Part shown: one piece after another, positions 8,965 to 16,782 of the stretch | Layout: every line of letters starts with the position of its first letter | Numbering within the stretch: the stretch's first letter is position 1 | Origin: Pseudomonadota bacterium | Lineage (GTDB): Bacteria; Desulfobacterota; Desulfobulbia; Desulfobulbales; Desulfocapsaceae | Length of the DNA stretch: 60,447 nt | Assembly (NCBI GenBank): GCA_018820855.1 | Contig: JAHJNL010000056.1 | Coordinates: 1-60,447, forward strand | Reading direction: 5' to 3' | The notes under the pieces: generated by a model | Told to the model about the DNA's origin: nothing | Seen by the model: the letters and a program-made list of their open reading frames with translations, nothing else | The model's database searches: none | Position numbers and translations under genes: made by a program

Positions 8965-9939
8965 ATGAAAGTAGGAGTTATCGGTGTGGGGTATCTTGGC
9001 AAATTCCACGCCCAGAAGTATGCTGCAATAGAGGGAGTTGAACTTGTCGGAGTCGCTGATGTTGACACTGTTGCTGCTGAGAGTGTTGCCAAGGCGAATA
9101 ATTGTGCGGCCTTTAGCGATTACCGTCAATTGTTAAAAGAGGTGGATGCCGTATCCGTTGTTGTTCCGACCAGCCAGCACCATGCGGTAGCATTGGACTG
9201 TATCGAGGCGGGGGTGGATATGCTCATGGAAAAGCCCATCACCACGACATTAGAAGAGGCTGATGATATCATCGGCAGGGCTGCAGAACGTGGCCTGATC
9301 CTTCAGGTAGGGCATCTGGAACGCTTCAATCCTGCGGTGCAGGCCATGGAACCGTCGCTCACTACGCCGATATTTATCGAAAGTCAGCGTATTTCCACTT
9401 TTAAGAGTCGTGGCGTGGATGTGGATGTGGTCCTTGATCTCATGATCCATGATATTGATATCATCCTCAATATCATTAAGTCTCCGTTGCAGACCATTCA
9501 TACAGTGGGGGCACCGGTTGTTACCGATTTTACCGATATTGCCAATGCCCGGCTTATTTTTGAGAACGGGGCCACCGCTAATGTCACGGTGTCTCGGATT
9601 TCCAGAACCAATAGCCGTCGTATGCGTATATTTCAGCCAGGTGCCTTAATCCATGTGGATTTCGCCAACCGCAAGGTGATGACTGTTAACCTCAAAAAAG
9701 GCGAATTTCAGGAAAATGGAATGCCTAAGCAGGATGTGGTGGTCCGCTCCTTTCCTGAGGGTGATGCTCTCAATTCTGAGATTATGCATTTTGTCGAGAA
9801 TGTGCGCAACAGAACAAGACCTCTGGTCTCCGGTGATGAGGGGAGAAGAGCCTTGGACGTAGCCCTGCAGGTGATGAAACAAATCGGAGAACACCTGAAA
9901 CTTGGGGTCTATGCCGAAATGATGTCGGCAGAAAAATGA
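8965..9939 (+). CDS. Gfo/Idh/MocA family oxidoreductase, GnnA-like
   Basis: This 324-residue NAD(P)-dependent dehydrogenase has a Rossmann motif GVGYLG (7-12), the family EKP (89-91, catalytic Lys90) and GHLERFNP (116-123), then a C-terminal sugar-binding half with LMIHDIDIIL. AAAGGA lies upstream of the ATG. It is placed 34 bp before lpxB. In several bacteria a member of this family (GnnA) oxidises C3 of UDP-GlcNAc so that GnnB can aminate it, giving lipid A with 3-amino sugars. No aminotransferase is seen in this window, so the GnnA role is inference from position only; another UDP-sugar oxidation is possible. Confidence 0.85.
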   Translation: MKVGVIGVGYLGKFHAQKYAAIEGVELVGVADVDTVAAESVAKANNCAAFSDYRQLLKEVDAVSVVVPTSQHHAVALDCIEAGVDMLMEKPITTTLEEADDIIGRAAERGLILQVGHLERFNPAVQAMEPSLTTPIFIESQRISTFKSRGVDVDVVLDLMIHDIDIILNIIKSPLQTIHTVGAPVVTDFTDIANARLIFENGATANVTVSRISRTNSRRMRIFQPGALIHVDFANRKVMTVNLKKGEFQENGMPKQDVVVRSFPEGDALNSEIMHFVENVRNRTRPLVSGDEGRRALDVALQVMKQIGEHLKLGVYAEMMSAEK

Positions 9940-9973
9940 AAATAACATTACCGGCACTGGTAACCTCTAACTC

Positions 9974-11125
9974 ATGAACAACAGGGTTATGATCATTGCC
10001 GGAGAGGCTTCCGGTGATCTGCACGGGGCACGACTGGTAACAGCCATGCAGGCGTGCAGGCCCGAACTCTCTTTCTGCGGTATGGGCGGCCGGGAACTTG
10101 CTGCAGTCGGAGTAGAGATCCTCTTTGAGGCCAAGAAAATTGCGGTGGTGGGAATAGCCGAAGTCTTTTCCCATCTTCCGGATATCCTTACAGCCAGGAA
10201 AATTCTGCGAAAATCCCTTGCTCAGGAACGGCCTTCACTGCTTATTCTCATCGATTTTCCAGATTTTAATCTCATGCTTGCCAAGTTTGCCAAAAAACTT
10301 GGCATTCCTGTTTTTTACTATATCAGTCCTCAGGTCTGGGCCTGGCGCTCAGGAAGAGTCAAGACTATCAGCCAGCGAGTGGATCGGATTGGGGTGATTC
10401 TTCCTTTTGAGGAGGAGTTCTTTCGCAGTCGTGGAGTTGCTGCCGACTACGTGGGGCATCCGCTTCTTGATTCTGTACACAGCTCCACCAGTCGCGAGGA
10501 GTTTTGTCGGAATCATGGTATTGATCCGGAACATATCTGTATAGGTCTTATGCCCGGCAGCAGGAAGAAGGAGATATCTTCCCTCCTGCCTACTTTGCTG
10601 CAGGCTGCCCAACGTTTAAAGGAAAGGAGTGCCAAGCGATTGGTGTTCCTTCTCCCTCTGGCCTCCACTGTGACTGAAGAAGAGATCAGGTCTAACGGCC
10701 TTGATGAGTTCGGCCAGGGCCTTGATGTTCGTCTTATCAAAGAAAAACGACATGATATGATGGCTGCCTGTGATGCCGCTGTCGTTGTCTCCGGCACCGT
10801 TACCCTTGAGCTTGCCATCCTGAATACGCCCATGGTGGTGGTATACAAAGTCTCACCCAGAACCTATTTCCTGGGAAAACTCCTCGTCAATAAAGAGATT
10901 AAACATTTTTCTCTGGTTAATCTCATCGCCGGCAAAGAAGTTGTTCCTGAATTACTGCAGGAAGAAGTCACCCCGGAGAGGATCGACACAGAACTCTCTT
11001 CCATCCTTTTTAATTCAGAGCGTAGAGAAGAGATGCTGCAGGGACTTTCTTACGTACAGGATTGCCTTGGCAAGCCAGGGGCCTCAGATAAGGCAGCCCA
11101 ACTGGCACTCAGCCTGCTGCATTGA
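9974..11125 (+). CDS. lpxB: lipid-A-disaccharide synthase LpxB
   Basis: LpxB is the GT19 glycosyltransferase that joins UDP-2,3-diacylglucosamine and lipid X at the inner membrane. The 383-residue length matches the family. Diagnostic segments include IIAGEASGDLHGA (8-20), LLILIDFPDFNLMLAK, YYISPQVWAWRSGRV and LMPGSRKKEI, with the C-terminal VVSGTVTLELAILNTPMVV donor-binding loop. The Shine-Dalgarno is weak. It follows the Gfo/Idh gene and is convergent with the pseudouridine synthase gene. Confidence 0.97.
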   Translation: MNNRVMIIAGEASGDLHGARLVTAMQACRPELSFCGMGGRELAAVGVEILFEAKKIAVVGIAEVFSHLPDILTARKILRKSLAQERPSLLILIDFPDFNLMLAKFAKKLGIPVFYYISPQVWAWRSGRVKTISQRVDRIGVILPFEEEFFRSRGVAADYVGHPLLDSVHSSTSREEFCRNHGIDPEHICIGLMPGSRKKEISSLLPTLLQAAQRLKERSAKRLVFLLPLASTVTEEEIRSNGLDEFGQGLDVRLIKEKRHDMMAACDAAVVVSGTVTLELAILNTPMVVVYKVSPRTYFLGKLLVNKEIKHFSLVNLIAGKEVVPELLQEEVTPERIDTELSSILFNSERREEMLQGLSYVQDCLGKPGASDKAAQLALSLLH

Positions 11126-11140
11126 TTTTCCCACCAGATA

Positions 11141-12046
11141 TTATTTTGGCGGTTCGGCATCTTTTTTCATATCAAGAATCGAGGCAAAAAAAGAAGGGCT
11201 AAGATCAGCAGGGATCTGATAGCAGTGTTCCTTGCTGTCAAATGGTGACAGGAAGCTGAGTCTCCAGGCACAGAGACGGAGCGTGGAGTGCTTCTCCTTG
11301 AGCAGACTGCGCCCATACTTTGAATCCCCGAGGATGGGATGGCCCCAGTCAGCCAGGTGTCTGCGAATTTGATGTAGTCGCCCGCTGTGCAGGCGGATGT
11401 TCAGAATAGAACTCGTTGCCGATTCTCCCGGGTACGCAGTCAGAATTTCGGTACAGGCCTTTTTACCGTCAAGAGAACCTGTTAACTGTTGGCCCTCTTC
11501 CGGGAGTTGCGGATTTCCCCACACCTCTGCAAAGTAGTTCTTCTCGATTTTGTTTTCCTGAAAGAGTTGTGACAGCAGTCGTGCTGCATTGGAGCTGTGT
11601 GCCAGTAATATCAAGCCCGATGCTTCGCGATCCAGACGATGGATCAGCCTGAATTTCATATGTTGCATCTGTTTTTCTGCCAGATGGAGCAGGGAGCAGT
11701 GGTCACCGTAACGCGTTCCCTGGCTGAAAAGCCAGGGCGGTTTGAACCAGACACTGTATTCCCGTGTCTCTTCTAAACAATGAGGTTCGGGCGGAGTCAG
11801 GGCCAGTATCTTGGGATCGTAAAAGAGCTGAACCCTGTCGCCTGCATTGAGCATGAACTTTGCTTTGCGGATGCGTCGTTCCTTGGCACCCTCTCGCGTG
11901 AGCCAAACGGCACCCTTGGACATGGCAACCTTGATTCTGGATTTGGGGAGCCCGCTTGCATCTGCCAGCATCTGACAGGCAGAACCGGTCAGCGCGGCTG
12001 TAAGACTGCAATGCAGAGATTTTGGTGTCGTGTTTTCATTCATCAT
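11141..12046 (-). CDS. RluA-family pseudouridine synthase
   Basis: This 301-residue RNA pseudouridine synthase has an N-terminal S4-like segment (SRIKVAMSKGAVWLT and NAGDRV, about 36-72) and a catalytic domain whose motif HRLDREASG (136-144) supplies Asp139. Later family blocks GRLHQIRRHLADWGHPILGD and KYG are present. The target, 23S rRNA or tRNA, cannot be fixed from sequence. It overlaps the preceding MoeA-like gene as TAATG, so the two are translationally coupled; that pairing has no obvious functional meaning. Confidence 0.9.
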   Translation of the reverse strand: MMNENTTPKSLHCSLTAALTGSACQMLADASGLPKSRIKVAMSKGAVWLTREGAKERRIRKAKFMLNAGDRVQLFYDPKILALTPPEPHCLEETREYSVWFKPPWLFSQGTRYGDHCSLLHLAEKQMQHMKFRLIHRLDREASGLILLAHSSNAARLLSQLFQENKIEKNYFAEVWGNPQLPEEGQQLTGSLDGKKACTEILTAYPGESATSSILNIRLHSGRLHQIRRHLADWGHPILGDSKYGRSLLKEKHSTLRLCAWRLSFLSPFDSKEHCYQIPADLSPSFFASILDMKKDAEPPK

Positions 12047-13071
12047 TATTTGCCAAAATTACAGACCGGATATTGACACTGTTTGCAATTGCGGCAGAGT
12101 CCGCCGTGTCCCATCCTGGCGAATTCTTCACGACCTATGCTTTCCCCGGTAAGGATTCGCGGCAGGACGAGATCAAATACTGTGATCTTGTGAAACATAC
12201 CGCAGGCCGGTAATCCCAGCACCGGAATGTCTCCGATATGACCGCTCAGGAACATGGCTCCCGGCAGGACGGGGGTGCCGTAATAGCAGTCGGTGGCCCC
12301 GGCTTTGGCGATGCCCATTCTGGTCACATCGTCAGGATCTACGGACATGCCGCCTGAGGTCACAATAAGGTCGGCACCTTTTTCAATACTTGCGCTAATG
12401 GCCTCGCTGATAGTATCGATATCGTCCGGGGCAAAGGTGACGCAGATGACCTCGGAACCCAAAGCCGTAAGTTTTTCCCGCAGTACCTTCTCAAAGCGGT
12501 CCTCAATTCTGCCGGAAAAGACCTCATTGCCGGTGATGACCAGTCCTGCCCTGGCTTTGCGCAGTTCTTTAACCTCGAGGACCGGGGTTGTCTGCTGGGC
12601 TATGACTGTGGCCTGTTCAACAATGTTCCGTTGTGAGATAAGTGGGATAAGGCGGGTGGCAGCAATGGTTTCTCCCTTTTTGACAGGGGTGTTGGTCTGC
12701 AGGGTGGAGCACATCACTTCACCCAGGAGGTTAAAGCGGTAGAGAGCTTCTTCGTTGACTTTAAGGAGTCCGTCACATGCAGCATGGATAGCTATTTTTC
12801 CCTCAACCGGCTCGGCAGAGAGTGTGGTGCCGGGACCGGCAAGGACGTCAGCAAGTAACTGGGCGGCTTCGTTTTCATGGATTTCTTCAGGACCGAGCTT
12901 GAGAACATAGATGTGTTCTTTACCCAGCCGTTTGAGATGTTCCACATCTTCTGCGCGGATAATATGACCTTTTGTAAAGGCCCTTCCCTTGAATTTGTCT
13001 TTTACTATTTCAGTGATGTCGTGGGGTAAAACCATTCCCACTGCCTCATCAACGGCAACTGTTTTTTTCAT
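12046..13071 (-). CDS. MoeA/MogA-like molybdopterin-binding protein with Cys-rich tail
   Basis: I start at the ATG at 13071, which has AGGA 6-7 nt upstream; the longer frame from 13104 lacks this. The 341-residue protein has an N-terminal SAF/linker-like region and a C-terminal molybdopterin-binding (MoCF) domain with VITGNEVFSGRIEDRF near 178-193 and TSGGMSVDPDDVT. It lacks the full MoeA domain set, so it is a stand-alone binding-domain protein. It ends in C326-x2-C329-x2-C332-x4-C337 just before the stop, a likely Zn or Fe-S site. It may work in molybdenum/tungsten cofactor maturation or a formate-related process; the exact role is unknown. Confidence 0.8.
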   Translation of the reverse strand: MKKTVAVDEAVGMVLPHDITEIVKDKFKGRAFTKGHIIRAEDVEHLKRLGKEHIYVLKLGPEEIHENEAAQLLADVLAGPGTTLSAEPVEGKIAIHAACDGLLKVNEEALYRFNLLGEVMCSTLQTNTPVKKGETIAATRLIPLISQRNIVEQATVIAQQTTPVLEVKELRKARAGLVITGNEVFSGRIEDRFEKVLREKLTALGSEVICVTFAPDDIDTISEAISASIEKGADLIVTSGGMSVDPDDVTRMGIAKAGATDCYYGTPVLPGAMFLSGHIGDIPVLGLPACGMFHKITVFDLVLPRILTGESIGREEFARMGHGGLCRNCKQCQYPVCNFGK

Positions 13072-13108
13072 CTGTGTTCCTGTGTAACTAAATTGAGAAA
13101 TCAATATG

Positions 13109-13774
13109 TCATACTCCTCGACTGATATCGGGCCAGAGAGCGACGTGGAGCTGGATTTGCAGTCGCACGGGCAGGCTATCTTCTAAGATCCAGGCAGCCA
13201 GATCAGGAGGCGCGAGTCGTCCCTGTACCGGGGAAAAGAGAAGCGGCAGCAACCCGATCAGTTCATGCTGTGTTACAAAATCCCTTGCCCAGAGGTAGTC
13301 CTTTTTGGAAGCGAGGACAAATTTTAGTTCGCATGATCCTCTTTTCCTCTGCAGTCGTTCTTTGATCAGGCGCATGTTGTCAGGGTGAAAAGAGTTGCTT
13401 GAACCGCTGTCAGGGCATTTGACATCCAGGATTGAAATAACACCATCTGGGATTCTGTCAATGGCTATGGAACCGTTGCTTTCAAGCAGTACTGTCTTGC
13501 CACGCTCAAGCAATCTGCTCAGCAGTTCAGGAGTATTCTCTTGAATAAGCGGTTCTCCCCCTGTTACCTCGACAAGACTACAGGAAAAGCGGTCAATGGC
13601 GGAGACAATGGATTCAATTCCCTGCAGTTGTTCTTCTGTCCAGGTATAGGTGGCGTCACAGTAGTTACAGCGCAGATTACAGCCACCCAGGCGGATAAAG
13701 ACACAAGGGAGTCCTGCATATGAGGACTCACCCTGTATCGAATAGAAGATCTCGGAAATCTTAAGGTCGGACAT
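13109..13774 (-). CDS. queE: 7-carboxy-7-deazaguanine synthase QueE
   Basis: QueE is the radical-SAM enzyme that contracts the ring of carboxy-tetrahydropterin to CDG in queuosine synthesis. I start at the ATG at 13774, giving MSDLKISEIFYSIQGES as in family members; the longer frame is inside queD. The 4Fe-4S motif is C32-x3-C36-x2-C39 in GGCNLRCNYCDATY, with the SAM-binding VEVTGGEPLIQ after it. At 221 residues it fits the family. It overlaps the end of queD by 14 bp and follows it in the same operon. Confidence 0.93.
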   Translation of the reverse strand: MSDLKISEIFYSIQGESSYAGLPCVFIRLGGCNLRCNYCDATYTWTEEQLQGIESIVSAIDRFSCSLVEVTGGEPLIQENTPELLSRLLERGKTVLLESNGSIAIDRIPDGVISILDVKCPDSGSSNSFHPDNMRLIKERLQRKRGSCELKFVLASKKDYLWARDFVTQHELIGLLPLLFSPVQGRLAPPDLAAWILEDSLPVRLQIQLHVALWPDISRGV

Positions 13775-14144
13775 TGGGTCCGTAAAAGATGAGTCCGGAG
13801 TTCTCGGTCTCCCATACTTCCACACTGTACAGGCTGTAGCGATCATGCAGTAATTCAGGCTTCAGCTGGTCAAAGAGGAAGGCAGCAATATGCTCGGATG
13901 AAGGATTTCGATCCTGAAAGGCGGGCAGTTCATTGAGATCCTGATGATCCAGTTCATCGACGATTGCATTGACTTTCTTTTTTAACACTTTGAAATCGAT
14001 TCCCATACCCAGTTCATCTACTTCCGTTGCACGCACAGTAACTCGGATATTCCAGTTATGGCCATGCGGTTTTTCACAATTACCGGGATAGTCACGGAGG
14101 TGATGGGCTCCGGCGAAATGGGTTTTTACAAAAATGTCATACAT
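13761..14144 (-). CDS. queD: 6-carboxy-5,6,7,8-tetrahydropterin synthase QueD
   Basis: QueD makes carboxy-tetrahydropterin from dihydroneopterin triphosphate, the step before QueE. The 127-residue protein shows the family pattern: Zn-binding FAGAHHL (10-16), catalytic Cys23 in NCEKPHGHNW with Zn ligands His27 and His29, MGIDFKVLK near 67, the LDHQDLN block, and a conserved PSSEH. It is the first gene of queD-queE. The 256 bp upstream, shared with the divergent DUF1015 gene, shows no preQ1-type riboswitch that I could recognise. Confidence 0.95.
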   Translation of the reverse strand: MYDIFVKTHFAGAHHLRDYPGNCEKPHGHNWNIRVTVRATEVDELGMGIDFKVLKKKVNAIVDELDHQDLNELPAFQDRNPSSEHIAAFLFDQLKPELLHDRYSLYSVEVWETENSGLIFYGPNVRP

Positions 14145-14400
14145 GTGTTGGTCTCCGTTGCAGGGCTTGGTCAGGGTGCCTTTCTCTATGAAAATAATCA
14201 GAGAAATTCACTGCAAACCTTGAAAATATATCAGGTTAAGTGTTAAAGTTTATGATTCCTGTGGGACATAATTCAATTCTGTCCTCAGCTGACTGAGACT
14301 AAAGTGTTTTGTTTCGATAAGGTGGGCTCGTTTCGTGATGAAAACCTTACCGTTGTCTTAGTGAAAATTCCCTATTGTAGCAAAAAAGGAGCTAATACGC

Positions 14401-15771
14401 ATGGCCTTTATCGCACCCCTCCGGGGCGTTTCTTTCAACGTGGAAAAAGTGGGCAGTCTTGATGATGTCGTCACTCCGCCATACGATGTGATCAGTGAAA
14501 ACGCCGTTGAGTCTTATACGGCCAAAAATCCCTACTCCATGATCCGTCTCGACATTACCAAGAATCCAGGTCCTGGCTCCGAGGGTGATTCCCGGTATCA
14601 GGATGTCGCTGATCTTTTTCATCAGTGGCTGGATCAAGGTGTTCTGCTTCGTGATCATCAACCGGCCCTCTATCTCTATACCGTTCAGTATAAGCATCCT
14701 TCCGGAAAAATGCTCACTAGAAAAGGAGTCGTTGCCCAAGTGAGACTTTCTGAGTTCGGAGAAGGGGTGGTGAAACCTCATGAAGAGACTTTTGCCTCTG
14801 TTATCAGCGATCGCTTGCGGCTGCTTGACACCACCAAGGCCCAATTCAGTCAGATTTTTTCTCTCTATTCCGATGAGGAAAATCGGGTTCTCGATATTCT
14901 CGAAGCAGCCAAAGAAGAGGAACCCATGGGTCGGATTACTGATGGAGACGGTTGTATCCATTCCCTGTACAGGATAACGGATGGGGCGGTTATCATGCAG
15001 GTCCAGGATTTTTTCATGGACAAGTCGCTGTATATTGCTGATGGCCATCATCGCTATACCACTGCTCTTGCCTACAGGCGATTGCAGCGGGAACGCAAAG
15101 AACATTTTTCCGAGAAAGACCCGGCCAACCATATCATGATGTATCTCTGCCCCATGCAGGATCCGGGGTTGTCGATCCTGCCCACGCACAGAGTTCTGAG
15201 CTGGCCCGGGCGACTGACCATGGATGAACTCCGTGTGCGTCTCGATTCCTGGTTCATTCTCGAAGAGATCAGTGGCGGCAGCCGGGAGGTCCTTCTTGCT
15301 GAAGTCCTGGGCAGGATGGATGAGGAAGCACGTAGCTCTTCAGGAAAGGTTTCCACTTTGTTTGGCGTCTATCATCCGGGCGAGGATCGTTGTTTTCTCC
15401 TGACTATGAAGGCAGAGGCCAAGGATCTGATGGCAGATAAGCCTGATCAACTGAAGGAGCTGGACGTGGTGGTGCTTTCTGATGTGATTATCAATCATGC
15501 ATTGGAACTTGATCATCACCGTTGCGAAGAAGAGAACCTGATTCACTATTACAGCGATCCGGACGAGGCCATGGATGTGGCGGTCAAGGAATGCAACGAG
15601 AACAACCAGGTAACACCACTGCTCTTTGTCATGAATGCCACTCGCATCAAGCAGGTCAGGGAGGTGGCTGATGAAAAGCTGATCATGCCCCATAAATCCA
15701 CCTATTTTTATCCCAAGATCATGACCGGGCTCCTCTTTAATATGCAGGTAGAAGGTGAACAGGTAGAGTAA
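14401..15771 (+). CDS. DUF1015 family protein
   Basis: This 456-residue cytoplasmic protein matches DUF1015: N-terminal PLRGVSFNVEKVG with VVTPPYDVISE, then PYSMIRLDI, a central YIADGHHRYTTALAYR and C-terminal KLIMPHKSTYFYPKIMTGLLFN. The DGHHR block with its paired His suggests a hydrolase or metal site (this family is sometimes likened to HipA/ParB-like phosphatases), but no reaction is established. The Shine-Dalgarno AAAGGAG is 9 nt upstream. It is common in anaerobes. Confidence 0.9.
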   Translation: MAFIAPLRGVSFNVEKVGSLDDVVTPPYDVISENAVESYTAKNPYSMIRLDITKNPGPGSEGDSRYQDVADLFHQWLDQGVLLRDHQPALYLYTVQYKHPSGKMLTRKGVVAQVRLSEFGEGVVKPHEETFASVISDRLRLLDTTKAQFSQIFSLYSDEENRVLDILEAAKEEEPMGRITDGDGCIHSLYRITDGAVIMQVQDFFMDKSLYIADGHHRYTTALAYRRLQRERKEHFSEKDPANHIMMYLCPMQDPGLSILPTHRVLSWPGRLTMDELRVRLDSWFILEEISGGSREVLLAEVLGRMDEEARSSSGKVSTLFGVYHPGEDRCFLLTMKAEAKDLMADKPDQLKELDVVVLSDVIINHALELDHHRCEEENLIHYYSDPDEAMDVAVKECNENNQVTPLLFVMNATRIKQVREVADEKLIMPHKSTYFYPKIMTGLLFNMQVEGEQVE

Positions 15772-15794
15772 TCGTCCACTGGTCCCCCCTCTTC

Positions 15795-15857
15795 GCTCGA
15801 CCAGTCAGATTTATATAGCTCTGGCTATAGATTCACCTGCCTGGTCGAGCAAATCTG
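15795..15857. repeat. nested inverted repeats between DUF1015 and methyltransferase genes
   Basis: GCTCGACCAG (15795-15804) pairs perfectly with CTGGTCGAGC (15841-15850). Inside, TATAGC (15814-15819) pairs with GCTATA (15824-15829). CAGATTT (15806-15812) can alternatively pair with AAATCTG (15851-15857), which would compete with the outer stem. There is no T-run. This is a structured intergenic RNA or DNA element of unknown role; it could be a terminator variant or a switchable leader for the next gene. Confidence 0.5.
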
Positions 15858-15972
15858 TGGCCCTGGTAAGCACTTTTAGTGTAGAAAAATGGTAACATAA
15901 GTTGTTTTCTACCTCCCTTGAACTGTTATAAAATAGAAAGGCTTGGCTGAATCGGAACAGATAAACGAATCC

Positions 15973-16722
15973 ATGAAGAGAAGCCGCGATACCCTCTTTG
16001 ACGGGAGTCTGCATTGTCTGCAGCATAGGGATGGCTATCGTTTTTCTCTGGATGCCGTGCTCCTTGCCCATTTCGTTTGTCCCGGCAAGGGTGAAACGAT
16101 TCTGGATCTCGGTGCCGGATGCGGAGTGGTGGGGCTCATCCTGCTTCACCGGGCTTCAGAGCGCATCCGGTCTTTGCTCAGTTTTGAGTTGCAGCCCGAA
16201 CTTGTACAACTGACCCGGGAAAATATCCGTCTCAACCAATTTGAAGCGAAGATGACGGTGGTGGAAGGGGATTTGCGTAATATTCTCAGCCATTGTGGCC
16301 CGGAATCCTTTTCCACCGTTGTCTGCAATCCGCCTTTTTACACCATTGGGAGTGGGAGGCGATCTGTAAATGACCAGGCACTGATTGCCAGACATGAGAT
16401 CGCTTGTACACTGCCTGAGATCCTCGCCGCCGCCGCTGCCGTTGTCAGAAATAAGGGCAGGCTGGTGATGATCTATCCCGCAGAAAAAGTGGGGACCCTG
16501 CTTGGCCTGCTGCCGCAGCAGCGCCTGACTGTCAAACGGATGCAGCTTGTTTACTCCTATCCGGAACCGCCAACCAGTGCACGTTTGCTTTTGCTGGAGG
16601 TCGTTAAAAATGGAGGGGAGGGGGGAGAAGTCCTGCCGCCGTTTTATATCTATAGTCATAAGGACGGTGATTACAGCCCTGCCATGCAGCGGCAGTATGC
16701 AGGAGACTGGACCTATTCCTGA
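15973..16722 (+). CDS. tRNA1(Val) adenine-37 N6-methyltransferase-like protein (TrmN6 family)
   Basis: This is a SAM-dependent N6-adenine methyltransferase of the YfiC/TrmN6 type. The N-terminus DTLFDGSLHCLQHRDGYRFSLD is family-like; DLGAGCGVVG (45-54) binds SAM and NPPF (119-122) is the adenine-N6 catalytic motif. The C-terminus RMQLVYSYPEPPTSARLLLLE is typical. The start is uncertain: the ATG at 15973 lacks a clear ribosome site, and a TTG at 15943 sits too close to GAAAGG. About 249 residues. The exact nucleic-acid target is inferred from family only. Confidence 0.82.
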   Translation: MKRSRDTLFDGSLHCLQHRDGYRFSLDAVLLAHFVCPGKGETILDLGAGCGVVGLILLHRASERIRSLLSFELQPELVQLTRENIRLNQFEAKMTVVEGDLRNILSHCGPESFSTVVCNPPFYTIGSGRRSVNDQALIARHEIACTLPEILAAAAAVVRNKGRLVMIYPAEKVGTLLGLLPQQRLTVKRMQLVYSYPEPPTSARLLLLEVVKNGGEGGEVLPPFYIYSHKDGDYSPAMQRQYAGDWTYS

Positions 16723-16782
16723 GTAAGCGCAGAAAGTAACAAATCCGTTTACTTTTATAATTCTGCAGAGGAACATTTTATA

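Noticed and set aside
14145-14400. preQ1 riboswitch upstream of queD-queE
   Set aside because: No preQ1-I or preQ1-II core could be recognised on the minus strand, although the genes would suit one.
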